The notes under the pieces: model-generated
Databases searched by the model: none
The model's input: the letters and a program-made list of their open reading frames with translations, nothing else
Told to the model about the DNA's origin: nothing
Assembly (NCBI RefSeq): GCF_032818155.1
Contig: NZ_CP102589.1
Location: 3,210,001 to 3,274,000 of the forward strand
DNA from: Niallia taxi
GTDB lineage: Bacteria; Bacillota; Bacilli; Bacillales; Cytobacillaceae
Length of the DNA: 64,000 bases
Reading direction: 5' to 3'
Position numbers and translations under genes: made by a program
Shown here: positions 8,155 through 16,574 of the stretch, one piece after another
Layout of the letters: each line of letters starts with the position of its first letter
How positions within the stretch are numbered: position 1 is the stretch's first letter

Positions 8155-9123
8155 TTATGCCCACCACATTTGAGATGGCGCTTCTTCAATAACAACTGAC
8201 TTAAGTGTTGATACAGCTCTTGCCAGTCCTTCTCGGATAGACATAAGCGGATCCTCATGTTCAATGCTGACAACATAGTCATAGCCATATGTTCGCAATG
8301 CACTCATCATATCAGACCATTCAGATGCACTGTGTCCGCAGCCTACTGACCGGAAAGTCCATGCTCTTGTTTGGACATTGCCGTATGGCTGCATATCTGT
8401 TAAACCATACATATTGGCATTATCCTGGTCTATATACGTATCCTTTGCATGAAAATGATGAATGGCATTAGCCTTTGCTAATATTTTTATTGCTCCAACG
8501 GGATCAATTCCTTGCCACCACAAATGACTTGGATCAAGATTGGCTCCGATCGCGTCATTTGTTTCTTCCCTTAGTTTCAGCAGGGTATATGGTGTGTGAA
8601 CCAAAAATCCGCCATGCAGCTCAAGACCGATTTTCACCCCATGCTCGCTCGCATATTGGCCAACTTCCTTCCAATATGGAATAAGCTTTTCCTCCCATTG
8701 CCATGTTTTCACATCACTGTATTCTGTTGGCCATGGTGTTACAGGCCAATTCGGGAATTTTGCTCCCTCATGATCACCAGCTGTTCCAGAAAAACAATTA
8801 ACGACAGGCACGTTCATAAGTGAAGCAAGCTTAATCGATTTCATCAATGTTTCGTGTGATTCTAAAGCAAAATCCTTTTCAGGTGAAATCGGGTTTCCAT
8901 GACAGCTGAATGCACTGATCATCAAGCCCCGCTTCTCTACCTGCTTCAAGTAATCCTGTCTCTTTTCTTCGTTCTCCAGCAAGCCGTCCAAATCACAGTG
9001 AGCATTTCCTGGATATCCTCCTGTGCCGATTTCAACAGCCTGAAGGCCAGCTTCTTTCACCGCATCAAGCATTTCCTCGAAATTTTTATCAGAAAACAGA
9101 ACTGTAAAGACTCCCAGTTTCAT
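8155..9123 (-). CDS. Sugar phosphate isomerase/epimerase family (xylose isomerase-like TIM barrel)
   Basis: 322 residues, AP endonuclease family 2/IolE-like barrel. Metal-binding acidic and His positions are visible in AVEIGTGGYPGN, IGLELHGGFLVHTP, GANLDPSHLWWQGIDP, IHHFHAKDTYID and VVSIEHEDPL. Proteins of this group accompany Gfo/Idh/MocA dehydrogenases in inositol and keto-sugar pathways, where they isomerise, epimerise or dehydrate keto intermediates. AAAGGGGAG lies seven bases before the ATG. Third gene of a four-gene operon; the neighbours suggest a keto-sugar substrate, but which one cannot be told. Confidence 0.87.
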   Translation of the reverse strand: MKLGVFTVLFSDKNFEEMLDAVKEAGLQAVEIGTGGYPGNAHCDLDGLLENEEKRQDYLKQVEKRGLMISAFSCHGNPISPEKDFALESHETLMKSIKLASLMNVPVVNCFSGTAGDHEGAKFPNWPVTPWPTEYSDVKTWQWEEKLIPYWKEVGQYASEHGVKIGLELHGGFLVHTPYTLLKLREETNDAIGANLDPSHLWWQGIDPVGAIKILAKANAIHHFHAKDTYIDQDNANMYGLTDMQPYGNVQTRAWTFRSVGCGHSASEWSDMMSALRTYGYDYVVSIEHEDPLMSIREGLARAVSTLKSVVIEEAPSQMWWA

Positions 9124-9153
9124 AGCTTTTCTCCCCTTTCAAACGTCAATAAT

Positions 9154-10185
9154 CTATTTGTTAATTTTCGCAATTTGCTTCGTTTCGTTTGATTTGATTG
9201 CACCTAATATAACCTCAAGCGATTTTTTTCCCTCTGTACCTGTGATTAAAGGCTCTGTGTCAGACACGATGGAAGATACAAAGTGATCAATGACACCTGT
9301 TGCATTTTGGCCGCCAGCATCATTTGATTGGATTTTGCCAAGCTCATAGTTTACTATTTCGCCTGTCGCATATTGTACAATCAATGAATATTGCGGATGA
9401 TCCTCTAGCCTAAGAATCGCCTTTTCACCATAAATAACCGTTGAGTTATCCTCTTTGCTTGTATAAGCCCAGCTTGCCGCTAATGTTCCAATGACGCCAC
9501 TTTCTGTTTTAAGAACACATACAGCGTTATCGTCAACATCTGCAAAGTCCTTTGCATTCGTTTCTACAAATGCTCCTACTTCCACGAACTCTTCTCCAAG
9601 CACATAGCGAAGCAGGTCTGTTTTATGAACACCTAAGTCTCCCATTGCCCCGATAAATGCTTTCTCCTTTTGGAAGAACCAGCTTTCCTTGCCGTCCACA
9701 CTCCATTGCTCAGGTCCGCCATGTCCAAATGCAGACCGGAAGCTGTAAATTTTGCCAACTTCTCCAGATTGGATAAGTTCACGCGCTTTTTGATGCGATT
9801 TAACGAAGCGCTGGTTATGGCCGATCATTAGTTTCTTTCCGTTCTTTTCTGCTGCCTCAATCATCTGTTCTGCTTCCTCTGATGATGTTGCCATCGGCTT
9901 TTCACAAAGAACATGCTTACCTGCATTAAGGGCATCAATAGAAATTGGCGCATGCAGATAGTTCGGTGTACACACACTGACTGCATCTATGTCTTTGTCA
10001 GCAAGCAGCTCCTTATAATCTGTATAAGCCTTTGCACTGTACTCTTTGCCGATCTCAAGTGCACGCTCCTCGTTAATATCACAAACAGCAACGATTTCGA
10101 CTGCCTTATTCCAGCTGTATTCCAGCAAATGTCTATGCTGAGCAATACTGCCGCAGCCTATTACACCGATTTTTAATGTACTCAT
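9154..10185 (-). CDS. Gfo/Idh/MocA family NAD(P)-dependent dehydrogenase (second gene of the ThuA operon)
   Basis: 343 residues. N-terminal Rossmann fold (KIGVIGCGSIAQHRH, CDINEERA), VCTPNYLHAP loop and CEKPMATSSEEA with the catalytic Lys; the GAMGDLGVHKTDLLRYVLG segment holds the conserved D-x3-H pair. The C-terminal sheet domain covers residues 125-340. Ribosome binding site GGGGGA before the ATG at 10185. It sits 22 bp after the ThuA-like gene. The tetramer-forming family includes inositol and 1,5-anhydrofructose or 3-keto-glucoside enzymes; the substrate here cannot be assigned. Confidence 0.9.
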   Translation of the reverse strand: MSTLKIGVIGCGSIAQHRHLLEYSWNKAVEIVAVCDINEERALEIGKEYSAKAYTDYKELLADKDIDAVSVCTPNYLHAPISIDALNAGKHVLCEKPMATSSEEAEQMIEAAEKNGKKLMIGHNQRFVKSHQKARELIQSGEVGKIYSFRSAFGHGGPEQWSVDGKESWFFQKEKAFIGAMGDLGVHKTDLLRYVLGEEFVEVGAFVETNAKDFADVDDNAVCVLKTESGVIGTLAASWAYTSKEDNSTVIYGEKAILRLEDHPQYSLIVQYATGEIVNYELGKIQSNDAGGQNATGVIDHFVSSIVSDTEPLITGTEGKKSLEVILGAIKSNETKQIAKINK

Positions 10186-10207
10186 AATATTTTCCCCCTA
10201 TTATTGT

Positions 10208-10933
10208 TTAGTTTGCTGTTGGATTTTCTAACGGCTGACTGTTTCCATACACAGGTCTGTTTCTCGCTACAGGTTTAGCCCATTTCACTGCATTAACGAT
10301 GACCTGCTGTACGTCTTTATGATGATATGTAGGATATGTTTCATGTCCTGGTCTGAAATAAAATATCTTGCCATTTCCGCGCGTATACGTGCAGCCGCTT
10401 CTAAACACTTCTCCGCCTGTAAACCAGCTTGTAAAAATCAGCTCATCTGGAGCAGGAATATCAAAATGCTCGCCATACATCTCTTCTTTTTCTATTTCGA
10501 TGTATTCACCAATCCCCTCTGCAATTGGATGACTTGGTGCTACAACCCACAGTCTTTCTTTGTCGTCCGCTTCTCTCCACTTCAAATCACAGCTTGTTCC
10601 CATCAGCAATTTGAATATTTTAGAGAAATGACCGGAGTGAAGAACAATAAGTCCCATACCATCAAGAACGCGCTGCTGTACCTTTTGTACAATTTCGTCC
10701 TTTACTTCTCCATGAGCAATATGGCCCCACCAAATCAAAACCTCTGTATTATTAAGCACTTCATCTGTAAGACCATGCTCCGGCTCATCCAGTGTTGCTG
10801 TTTTCGTCTCAAAGCCTGCATTTTTCAAAATACTTTCAATACAGCCGTGTATACCTGTTGGGTAGATTTCCGCTACAGTAGAATTTATTTTTTCATGGCG
10901 ATTTTCATTCCATATAGTTATCAAGTTAGCCAC
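10208..10933 (-). CDS. ThuA-like domain protein
   Basis: About 241 residues, a class I glutamine amidotransferase-like fold of the ThuA (trehalose utilisation) family. Typical stretches are [10 protein letters not shown] near the start, [26 protein letters not shown], and [32 protein letters not shown] near the end. In rhizobia ThuA works with the Gfo/Idh/MocA enzyme ThuB in trehalose and keto-disaccharide catabolism. The GTG at 10933 is almost against the GGAG site; a TTG at 10924 lies ten bases from it and gives the family-like start [11 protein letters not shown], so the true start may be there. First gene of the operon, divergent from an AraC regulator. Confidence 0.85.
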   Translation of the reverse strand: MANLITIWNENRHEKINSTVAEIYPTGIHGCIESILKNAGFETKTATLDEPEHGLTDEVLNNTEVLIWWGHIAHGEVKDEIVQKVQQRVLDGMGLIVLHSGHFSKIFKLLMGTSCDLKWREADDKERLWVVAPSHPIAEGIGEYIEIEKEEMYGEHFDIPAPDELIFTSWFTGGEVFRSGCTYTRGNGKIFYFRPGHETYPTYHHKDVQQVIVNAVKWAKPVARNRPVYGNSQPLENPTAN

Positions 10934-10957
10934 ACTCCAATATCGATTTATGGTATC

Positions 10958-10982
10958 ATTATAAGAAATGAAAGCGATTTAA
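10958..10982 (-). promoter_or_regulatory. ThuA operon promoter region with a cre-like site
   Basis: A TATAAT -10 lies at 10958-10963 on the minus strand. Just upstream is ATGAAAGCGATTTAA (10968-10982), matching the catabolite-response consensus WTGnAAnCGnWnnCW except for one position. No convincing -35 was found, which would fit dependence on the AraC-type activator. Confidence 0.4.
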
Positions 10983-11094
10983 TAAATGCTCAAAACTGGC
11001 TTCTTTTTATTCAAATGTGTCATTTATGAAAAAAATAAAAATATATTTTCATATGGAATGATGCCAGTATATTTTGAGTCGGGGGTCTTAACGC

Positions 11095-12000
11095 ATGATT
11101 AAAAATACATATGAAGAGCTAGTAAATGAAGTCGTTCACTATGAAAATCCTTTATTATCTTTAAAGGTGTGGGAAATCAATGAAGAACCAGCATACACAG
11201 CTGCCATTGAAAAGGAGACATGGCATTTCCATAAAGAAGTTGAATTTCTGGCAATAATAGAGGGGAATTTGGCGATCCAGCACCAGTATCAATCGACTGT
11301 AATTGGTGAGGGCGATACCTATATTATGGGTGCGTCCCAACCTCACAGGACATGTAAGCAGTTTGAGGGAAATTTAAGATATATCGTGTTTCAAGTGGAT
11401 TTATTGAAGCATTTTGACCAAAGCATACTTCCTTATTTGCACTGTTTTTCAGAGGTTACAACACCGCTTCAACATTTGAATTATATATTTAAGCAGAATG
11501 ACGCAACAAAGCAGCAGGTTTACAACCTCATTATTGAAATTTATATGGAGGCACAAAGAAAGGAAAAGGGGTATGAAATTGCCATCAATGCAGCAATTAA
11601 GAAGCTGCTCCTTCTTTTAATTAGAAATGATGAGGAAAACCTCTTAAAATTTGCGGATGCTGATTCCTTCACTCGCCTTAAGCCAGTGCTCGATTATATT
11701 GAGGACCATTTAAAGGATAAGCTTTTTGTCGAGGAGGCATGTGCAATCTTAAACTTAAGCTATCATTATTTCATTAAATATTTCAAAAAAAGCATGGGAG
11801 TTTCCTTTATTGACTATGTGAATCTAAAAAGAATAAAGAAAGCGGAGCTGCTTTTGTTAACAAGTGAAAAAAGTATTATGGAGATTAGCTTTGATGTTGG
11901 TATAAGCAATATTGCACAATTTTATAAGCTTTTTAAACGACATAATCTCTGCTCTCCAAAGGAGTACCGGCTTCGCATGCAGCAAAATGCAGTAGTTTAA
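11095..12000 (+). CDS. AraC family transcriptional regulator with cupin sensor domain
   Basis: 301 residues. The N-terminal half (about 15-150) is a cupin-like ligand domain (WHFHKEVEFLAIIEGNLAIQH, IGEGDTYIMGASQPH). The C-terminal 100 residues hold two helix-turn-helix motifs of the AraC type, including LFVEEACAILNLSYHYFIKYFKKSMGVSF in pieces and IMEISFDVGISNIAQFYKLFKRHNLCSPKEYR. GGGGG lies nine bases before the ATG. Divergent from the ThuA operon with 161 bp between starts, it is most likely that operon's sugar-responsive activator. An imperfect operator-like repeat (TATGAAAA and TTTTCATA, 11025-11053) precedes it. Confidence 0.88.
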   Translation: MIKNTYEELVNEVVHYENPLLSLKVWEINEEPAYTAAIEKETWHFHKEVEFLAIIEGNLAIQHQYQSTVIGEGDTYIMGASQPHRTCKQFEGNLRYIVFQVDLLKHFDQSILPYLHCFSEVTTPLQHLNYIFKQNDATKQQVYNLIIEIYMEAQRKEKGYEIAINAAIKKLLLLLIRNDEENLLKFADADSFTRLKPVLDYIEDHLKDKLFVEEACAILNLSYHYFIKYFKKSMGVSFIDYVNLKRIKKAELLLLTSEKSIMEISFDVGISNIAQFYKLFKRHNLCSPKEYRLRMQQNAVV

Positions 12001-12018
12001 AGTACGCCTATGGTGTAA

Positions 12019-12089
12019 CTTAAGAAATTCTTAAGGTTTCCTCTCTATTATTAATACGGCTTATATTTTCGGTGCCGATTTCTAATAGA
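12019..12089 (+). promoter_or_regulatory. Upstream region of the Ser/Thr-rich protein gene: palindrome and sigma-D-like -10
   Basis: A perfect odd palindrome, CTTAAGAA-A-TTCTTAAG, lies near 12019-12035. GCCGATTT follows at about 12074-12081, identical to the sigma-D -10 core except near its end. The expected -35 (TAAA 15 bases upstream) is only TACG, so sigma-D control is a weak suggestion. Confidence 0.3.
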
Positions 12090-12102
12090 AGGGAATTTTT
12101 TT

Positions 12103-12954
12103 ATGTCATTATCAGTTAGTAATTCTACTGCAGCTTCCTACTTACAATGGGCACAAAAGACTGCATCAGAAGCAGCAGCCTCGACGCAGGACAGCTCCCA
12201 GCAATCTTTTCAGGACATGCTTATTTCAAGCAGTCAGGTGAGTAATGTGCCGTCAGCTTACACACTTGCAGGTGTAAACGACACGACAGACTATGCTTCA
12301 TTAACTACAGACCAGAAGGTTGCTTTTCTTGAGAATATGCAAGCAAAAGCAGCAAATGTTGGAAATGCAACAGATGCTTCACTACCTGAAGGTTTGCAGA
12401 CTGCTTTCAGTACAATAAATGACCTGCTGTCAGGCTTTACAGTGAACGACAGTTCAGAGGAGGATGTAACAGCCCTATTTAATCAAATCACAAAAGTTTT
12501 AGAGGATTCTAAACCAAAGGGAACAGCTATGCCTTTTGGCGCAGTGCCACCGCCAAATTATGCGGAGACATCAGTTACGGACGAAAGCTATTCCGTTGAG
12601 CAGATGAGTCAATTTCTTGCTAACCTTATCAGCAGCTTAAATACGGATGAGGATGAGGGAAATTCACTCCTTACAGATTCACTATCTGAAAATACAATAA
12701 ACCAGCTTTCAAGCCTTGATTTAGAATCAGCAGCAGAAGAGCAGATCACTTCCCTTTTCGCTAGCATTATCGCTGAGCTAGAGGCAGCAAAGCAAGAACA
12801 AATCAGTGCAAGTTCTGCAAGCATGAAAGATTCTGAAACAACGGATGAAGCATTCCCAAACAGCATCCAACTATCTGGAACTTCTCTACCACCAATAAAT
12901 TGGAAGCCAACTAGCAATACTTCCGCTGCCATTAACAGCACATCTTTTTATTAA
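12103..12954 (+). CDS. Uncharacterised Ser/Thr/Gln-rich protein
   Basis: 283 residues, not recognised. Very rich in Ser, Thr, Asn, Gln and Ala, acidic, no signal peptide, no membrane helix and only one Trp near each end. Two loosely similar segments (about 100-135 and 190-225) share the pattern hydrophobic-x2-hydrophobic, SSEEDVTALFNQI and SAAEEQITSLFASI, each followed by a Lys/Glu-rich helix (KVLEDSKPK, AELEAAKQEQ), suggesting an internal duplication. A Pro patch (AVPPPNYAE) separates them. AAGGG precedes the ATG, and a strong terminator follows, so it is a single-gene unit. Low-complexity composition resembles exported hook-length or secreted adhesin-like proteins, but no function is claimed. 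Confidence 0.7.
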   Translation: MSLSVSNSTAASYLQWAQKTASEAAASTQDSSQQSFQDMLISSSQVSNVPSAYTLAGVNDTTDYASLTTDQKVAFLENMQAKAANVGNATDASLPEGLQTAFSTINDLLSGFTVNDSSEEDVTALFNQITKVLEDSKPKGTAMPFGAVPPPNYAETSVTDESYSVEQMSQFLANLISSLNTDEDEGNSLLTDSLSENTINQLSSLDLESAAEEQITSLFASIIAELEAAKQEQISASSASMKDSETTDEAFPNSIQLSGTSLPPINWKPTSNTSAAINSTSFY

Positions 12955-12964
12955 GCATTACTAT

Positions 12965-12996
12965 AAAGGATGACGGGATTTACCGTCATCCTTTAT
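12965..12996 (+). terminator. Terminator after the Ser/Thr-rich protein gene
   Basis: AAAGGATGACGG and CCGTCATCCTTT arms around a short loop, ending in T. Strong. Confidence 0.8.
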
Positions 12997-13089
12997 TACC
13001 AGCCATACACAGGTTTTTTTATCCAACAGTTGAAAACCCTCACATTTCTTGCACTAGGTGAATAGCCTAGAGTAAAAAAGTGCGGGACG

Positions 13090-15108
13090 GTGATACCAGT
13101 GAATTTTCCTGACATATTAGCTGGGCCAATTTTGAGAAGAACAGAGAAGAAGGAGATATACTGCTGGATTGCTTTAAGCAAGTTAATCGACACACGGACA
13201 GAGATATATAATGTCCAACAAACTGACGATGAGTTCTTCCTTAACTGTGTTAGCAGCAATTGTGAAACAACTATTGCCAGAATAGGAGAAAACCTATTTA
13301 TCTATTTAATGAAGGCAACACCTAAAGAAGAAGCTTTTCCGACAGAGCAGCTTCTTGGATATAATGTTTTCTTTAGCGATAAATCTATAGAATGGAACTT
13401 AGCAGACTATCAATTACTCGACCACCATCATCCAAGCTCCATCGTTTATGGAAATTTGCCTCTTCCGTCCTTTTTCATCACAGAAGCTGAATCTGCCAGC
13501 TTTCTTTACGGCTCCTGTCAAAAGCTGCATGGAATTGGTAAGGATGCCCTTACAAAAGGAGACAGCCAGCTTGCAGACTGCTGGTCTGATTTAAAGAAGA
13601 GACCATCCTCCCTTTTTCTCTTAGGTGACCAAATCTACGCAGATGATGTTGCCGGCCCAATTACCCCTTTTATACAATTACTTGGTGAAAAGCTGATTGG
13701 CAAACAAGACGCATATAAGGAATTACCAATTGTACTTGGACCAGACTATGATATTTCCTTTTCTCAAGTGAATGGCCGTGCAGAAATGATGAAGGAATTA
13801 TGCTGCTTTACCTCAACAAAAGCAGCCAATCATCTGATTACATTAGGTGAATATGCAGCAATGTACTTGTTAAGCTGGAGTCCGGCTCTTTGGGAAACAG
13901 CAAAGGAAGCTAATTCGTTTTTATCATTTGATGAGCTGTTAGCTGAGGATAAATATTATATGGATGAGACGTTAAACACAGACAAAGCATTGGAAACAAG
14001 ACGAAAAAAATATGAAGAGCAAGCAAATTCACTGGCTCAATTTGCAATTTCTGTTCCAAAAATTCGCAGATTAATGGCAAATCTGCCTGTCTATATGATC
14101 TTTGATGATCATGACATAACAGATGATTGGAATATCTCTAATGATTGGATGCAAAAGGTTGGCAATGCGCCGCTCGGCAGGCATGTAATCGCAAATGGAT
14201 TGACTGCATACTGGGCATTCCAGGGTTGGGGCAATGCTCCTGAAACCTTTTCCGAACGATTTTTGGCTGCCATTCATGCAAGGTTAAAAGGAAGCAGTAT
14301 CCAATCAAAAGACTATGAATCTTGGCTCTCATCTATGTGGTTATTCTCCAATTGGCATTATACAATACCCTCCACTCCTGTTACGTTAGTTCTTGATACA
14401 CGGACACAGCGCTTCTATCCTGAGAAAAAACCAAATTTAATTGGTTCCTATCTCAGCAAGCGGACGAAGGGTCCAAACCTTATAAAAAAGGAAGCATGGC
14501 AAAAATTAGAAAAAAGCCTTTATGCATCTAACTGGAAAAAAGGAGAGAAGCTGATACTTCTGTCAGCAACCCCCTTATATGGTGTAGATCTTATCGAATC
14601 GTTCTTAAAAAGGATTGTTCTGCCAATCTCTAATACAATCCCAAATCTGCAGGAAACAATGGATTTAGAATGGTGGAAATTCAATGGGCGTGGATACCAT
14701 GAATTTCATAATTGGCTAGCAAAATGGAATCCCTCTGAATGTATCATTCTTTCTGGTGATGCACATATGGCATATGCGCTTCATTCAGAGGTGGAGCATC
14801 AATATCATGGCAAAAGAACGATTCATCAATACACGAGCAGTCCCATTAAAAATGAATCCTTTCGCGGACTTGCAAGTGTTGCTTTAAAAGGATCTCTCTT
14901 TTTAGGGAATCAGCTTATCAAAAAGAATGTCACACATCGCTATTGTGATTATCATTATCTCCTATGTGAAGGTGAAACAACATCTGATTATATTTGGAAG
15001 GAAAAAATCCAGCATGAGACACTGGACAGTGGCTTTATCATTAAAACAAATAATAATCTTGGCCTGCTTGAAGTTTCTCCACCTGGCATTACGAATAAAT
15101 TCCTGTGA
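13090..15108 (+). CDS. PhoD-like metallophosphatase family protein, cytoplasmic
   Basis: About 672 residues. Metal-site blocks of the PhoD-like group are present in order: FLYGSCQ (about 138), LFLLGDQIYADD (175-186), IFDDHDITDDWN (about 336-347) and ILSGDAHMAYAL (about 551). Unlike secreted alkaline phosphatase D it has no Tat signal and is about 100 residues longer at the N-terminus, so it is expected in the cytoplasm. The start is GTG at 13090 or, with GGTGAT four bases upstream, the GTG at 13099. Its stop abuts the nadE stop on the other strand with no gap. Substrate unknown; phosphodiester cleavage is family knowledge. Confidence 0.82.
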   Translation: MIPVNFPDILAGPILRRTEKKEIYCWIALSKLIDTRTEIYNVQQTDDEFFLNCVSSNCETTIARIGENLFIYLMKATPKEEAFPTEQLLGYNVFFSDKSIEWNLADYQLLDHHHPSSIVYGNLPLPSFFITEAESASFLYGSCQKLHGIGKDALTKGDSQLADCWSDLKKRPSSLFLLGDQIYADDVAGPITPFIQLLGEKLIGKQDAYKELPIVLGPDYDISFSQVNGRAEMMKELCCFTSTKAANHLITLGEYAAMYLLSWSPALWETAKEANSFLSFDELLAEDKYYMDETLNTDKALETRRKKYEEQANSLAQFAISVPKIRRLMANLPVYMIFDDHDITDDWNISNDWMQKVGNAPLGRHVIANGLTAYWAFQGWGNAPETFSERFLAAIHARLKGSSIQSKDYESWLSSMWLFSNWHYTIPSTPVTLVLDTRTQRFYPEKKPNLIGSYLSKRTKGPNLIKKEAWQKLEKSLYASNWKKGEKLILLSATPLYGVDLIESFLKRIVLPISNTIPNLQETMDLEWWKFNGRGYHEFHNWLAKWNPSECIILSGDAHMAYALHSEVEHQYHGKRTIHQYTSSPIKNESFRGLASVALKGSLFLGNQLIKKNVTHRYCDYHYLLCEGETTSDYIWKEKIQHETLDSGFIIKTNNNLGLLEVSPPGITNKFL

Positions 15109-15933
15109 TTATTGCCACTGATCGAACAAGGTGACAGGGCTTAAGCGCTTATGCTTTGTCACCACATATCTTGCTTCAATCCGCTCGGCAGATTCACCAT
15201 CGACTTCTTTACCTTCCAAGTAATCGTCAATCACTTCATAACACAAGCCAAGCGCTGTTTCATCTGGAATTTGCGGCTTATTATCCTCTAAATCCGCTGT
15301 CGGTGTTTTTGTATATAAATGTTCTGGACAGCCTAACTCTTTCAAAATTTGCTTGCCTTGCCGCTTGTTTAGCCGATACAGCGGTAAAATATCTGCCGCG
15401 CCATCACCGAATTTAGTAAAAAAGCCTGTCACTGCTTCTGCAGCATGATCTGTCCCCACAACAAGACCGTCTGTCGCACCAGCAATATCATACTGAACCT
15501 TCATTCTTTCCCTTGCTTTCACATTTCCCTTAAGAAAGTCTGCCTTCTCTCCCCTTTTAATGGGAACAGACGCAAAGCTTGCCTCCACACTTGCTTGAAT
15601 ATTTACTGTTATTACCCTTGATGGCTTAATAAACTGGATAGCATCAAGACAATCCTGTTCATCAAGCTGAATTCCGTATGGCAGCCTTACTGCAATAAAC
15701 TCATACATTTGTTCTTGCTGCTCCAAGTTCAATTCATTGATAGCAGTCTGACACATAAAACCTGCAAGTGTTGAATCCTGCCCGCCAGACAGTCCCAATA
15801 CAAGTGCTTTACTTGCCTTATTTCTAGTTAAATACCCCTTTAAAAAATCAACACTTTTTCTAAACTCAATGGCTGGATCTATGTTTGGCTGAACATGAAG
15901 CGTTTCAATAATTTCTGCTTGAAGCTGTCTCAT
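15109..15933 (-). CDS. nadE: Ammonia-dependent NAD synthetase
   Basis: 274 residues, the length of the NH3-dependent bacterial enzyme; there is no glutaminase domain. The ATP pyrophosphatase loop SGGQDS is at residues 49-54, followed by the [10 protein letters not shown] loop, [32 protein letters not shown] (in two conserved blocks) and the [16 protein letters not shown] substrate-lid region. It amidates deamido-NAD to NAD. Last gene of a pncA-pncB-nadD-nadE operon, 20 bp after nadD. AGGGAGAGG precedes the ATG. Confidence 0.96.
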   Translation of the reverse strand: MRQLQAEIIETLHVQPNIDPAIEFRKSVDFLKGYLTRNKASKALVLGLSGGQDSTLAGFMCQTAINELNLEQQEQMYEFIAVRLPYGIQLDEQDCLDAIQFIKPSRVITVNIQASVEASFASVPIKRGEKADFLKGNVKARERMKVQYDIAGATDGLVVGTDHAAEAVTGFFTKFGDGAADILPLYRLNKRQGKQILKELGCPEHLYTKTPTADLEDNKPQIPDETALGLCYEVIDDYLEGKEVDGESAERIEARYVVTKHKRLSPVTLFDQWQ

Positions 15934-15953
15934 CTTTTCCTCTCCCTACTACT

Positions 15954-16568
15954 CTATTTGTATAGATTGTTCTCCTTAATATATCTGTAGCAAGCGTCAG
16001 GCAATAAATACCGTGGCTCTCCCCCCATTGCCAGTTCTTCGCGAATATAGGTGGAGCTTATTTCCATTGCCAATCCTTTATCAAGAAGATGAAAAGTGCT
16101 GCCATCATCATTATTCCTCAATATAGGAGAGTGACTGATTGCCTTTAGCATATCAATGCCATCTCTTGCCATAACAATAAACTTATTTTCGGCAATAAGC
16201 TCCTCCCCCTTCGCCCATTTCCCCTTCCCAATATCCACTAGCAAATCTGCTCCCATAATGAAATAGACATCATCATTAGGAAAAACTGCTTTAAAGTGCT
16301 CAAGCGTATTGTAGGTGTAAATATTCCATGCCTCTTCCTTCATTTCATACTCATCTGCAGTAAACTTCGGATTGTTTTCGATTGCTAACTCAAGCATTTT
16401 CCAGCGATGACTATCATCGACATGAAGCTGTTTATCCCGTCGTTTGCTTGAGCACGGCAGAAAAATCACTTTATCCAGCTTACACCTGTGTGCAACAGTG
16501 CTTGCTGTCCATAAATGGACATTTGTGACTGGATCAAAGGAAGAGCCATAAATACCAATTTTCCCCAT
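15954..16568 (-). CDS. nadD: Nicotinate-nucleotide adenylyltransferase-like protein (atypical)
   Basis: About 204 residues of the nucleotidyltransferase superfamily, converting nicotinate mononucleotide to deamido-NAD. GIYGSSFDPVTNVHLW is the P-loop-like start: GSFDP is kept as SSFDP, but the (H/T)xGH signature reads TNVH, with Val for Gly. The C-terminal ISSTYIRE matches the conserved ISSTxIR ATP-binding motif, and FIMGADLLVDIGKGKW is the substrate loop. The ATG at 16568 follows AAGGAGG with nine bases; the TTG two codons earlier is too close. Co-operonic with pncB and nadE. Divergence from the usual NadD suggests this is a second, salvage-specific copy. Confidence 0.85.
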   Translation of the reverse strand: MGKIGIYGSSFDPVTNVHLWTASTVAHRCKLDKVIFLPCSSKRRDKQLHVDDSHRWKMLELAIENNPKFTADEYEMKEEAWNIYTYNTLEHFKAVFPNDDVYFIMGADLLVDIGKGKWAKGEELIAENKFIVMARDGIDMLKAISHSPILRNNDDGSTFHLLDKGLAMEISSTYIREELAMGGEPRYLLPDACYRYIKENNLYK

Positions 16569-16574
16569 TTTCAA

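Noticed and set aside
10319..11029. Plus-strand 236-codon open frame opposite the ThuA gene.
   Set aside because: Cys/Phe/Ile-rich antisense shadow without ribosome binding site; ThuA frame is conserved.
12609..12941. Antisense 110-codon frame in the Ser/Thr-rich gene.
   Set aside because: Mirror of Ser/Ala codons on the opposite strand; no start signal.
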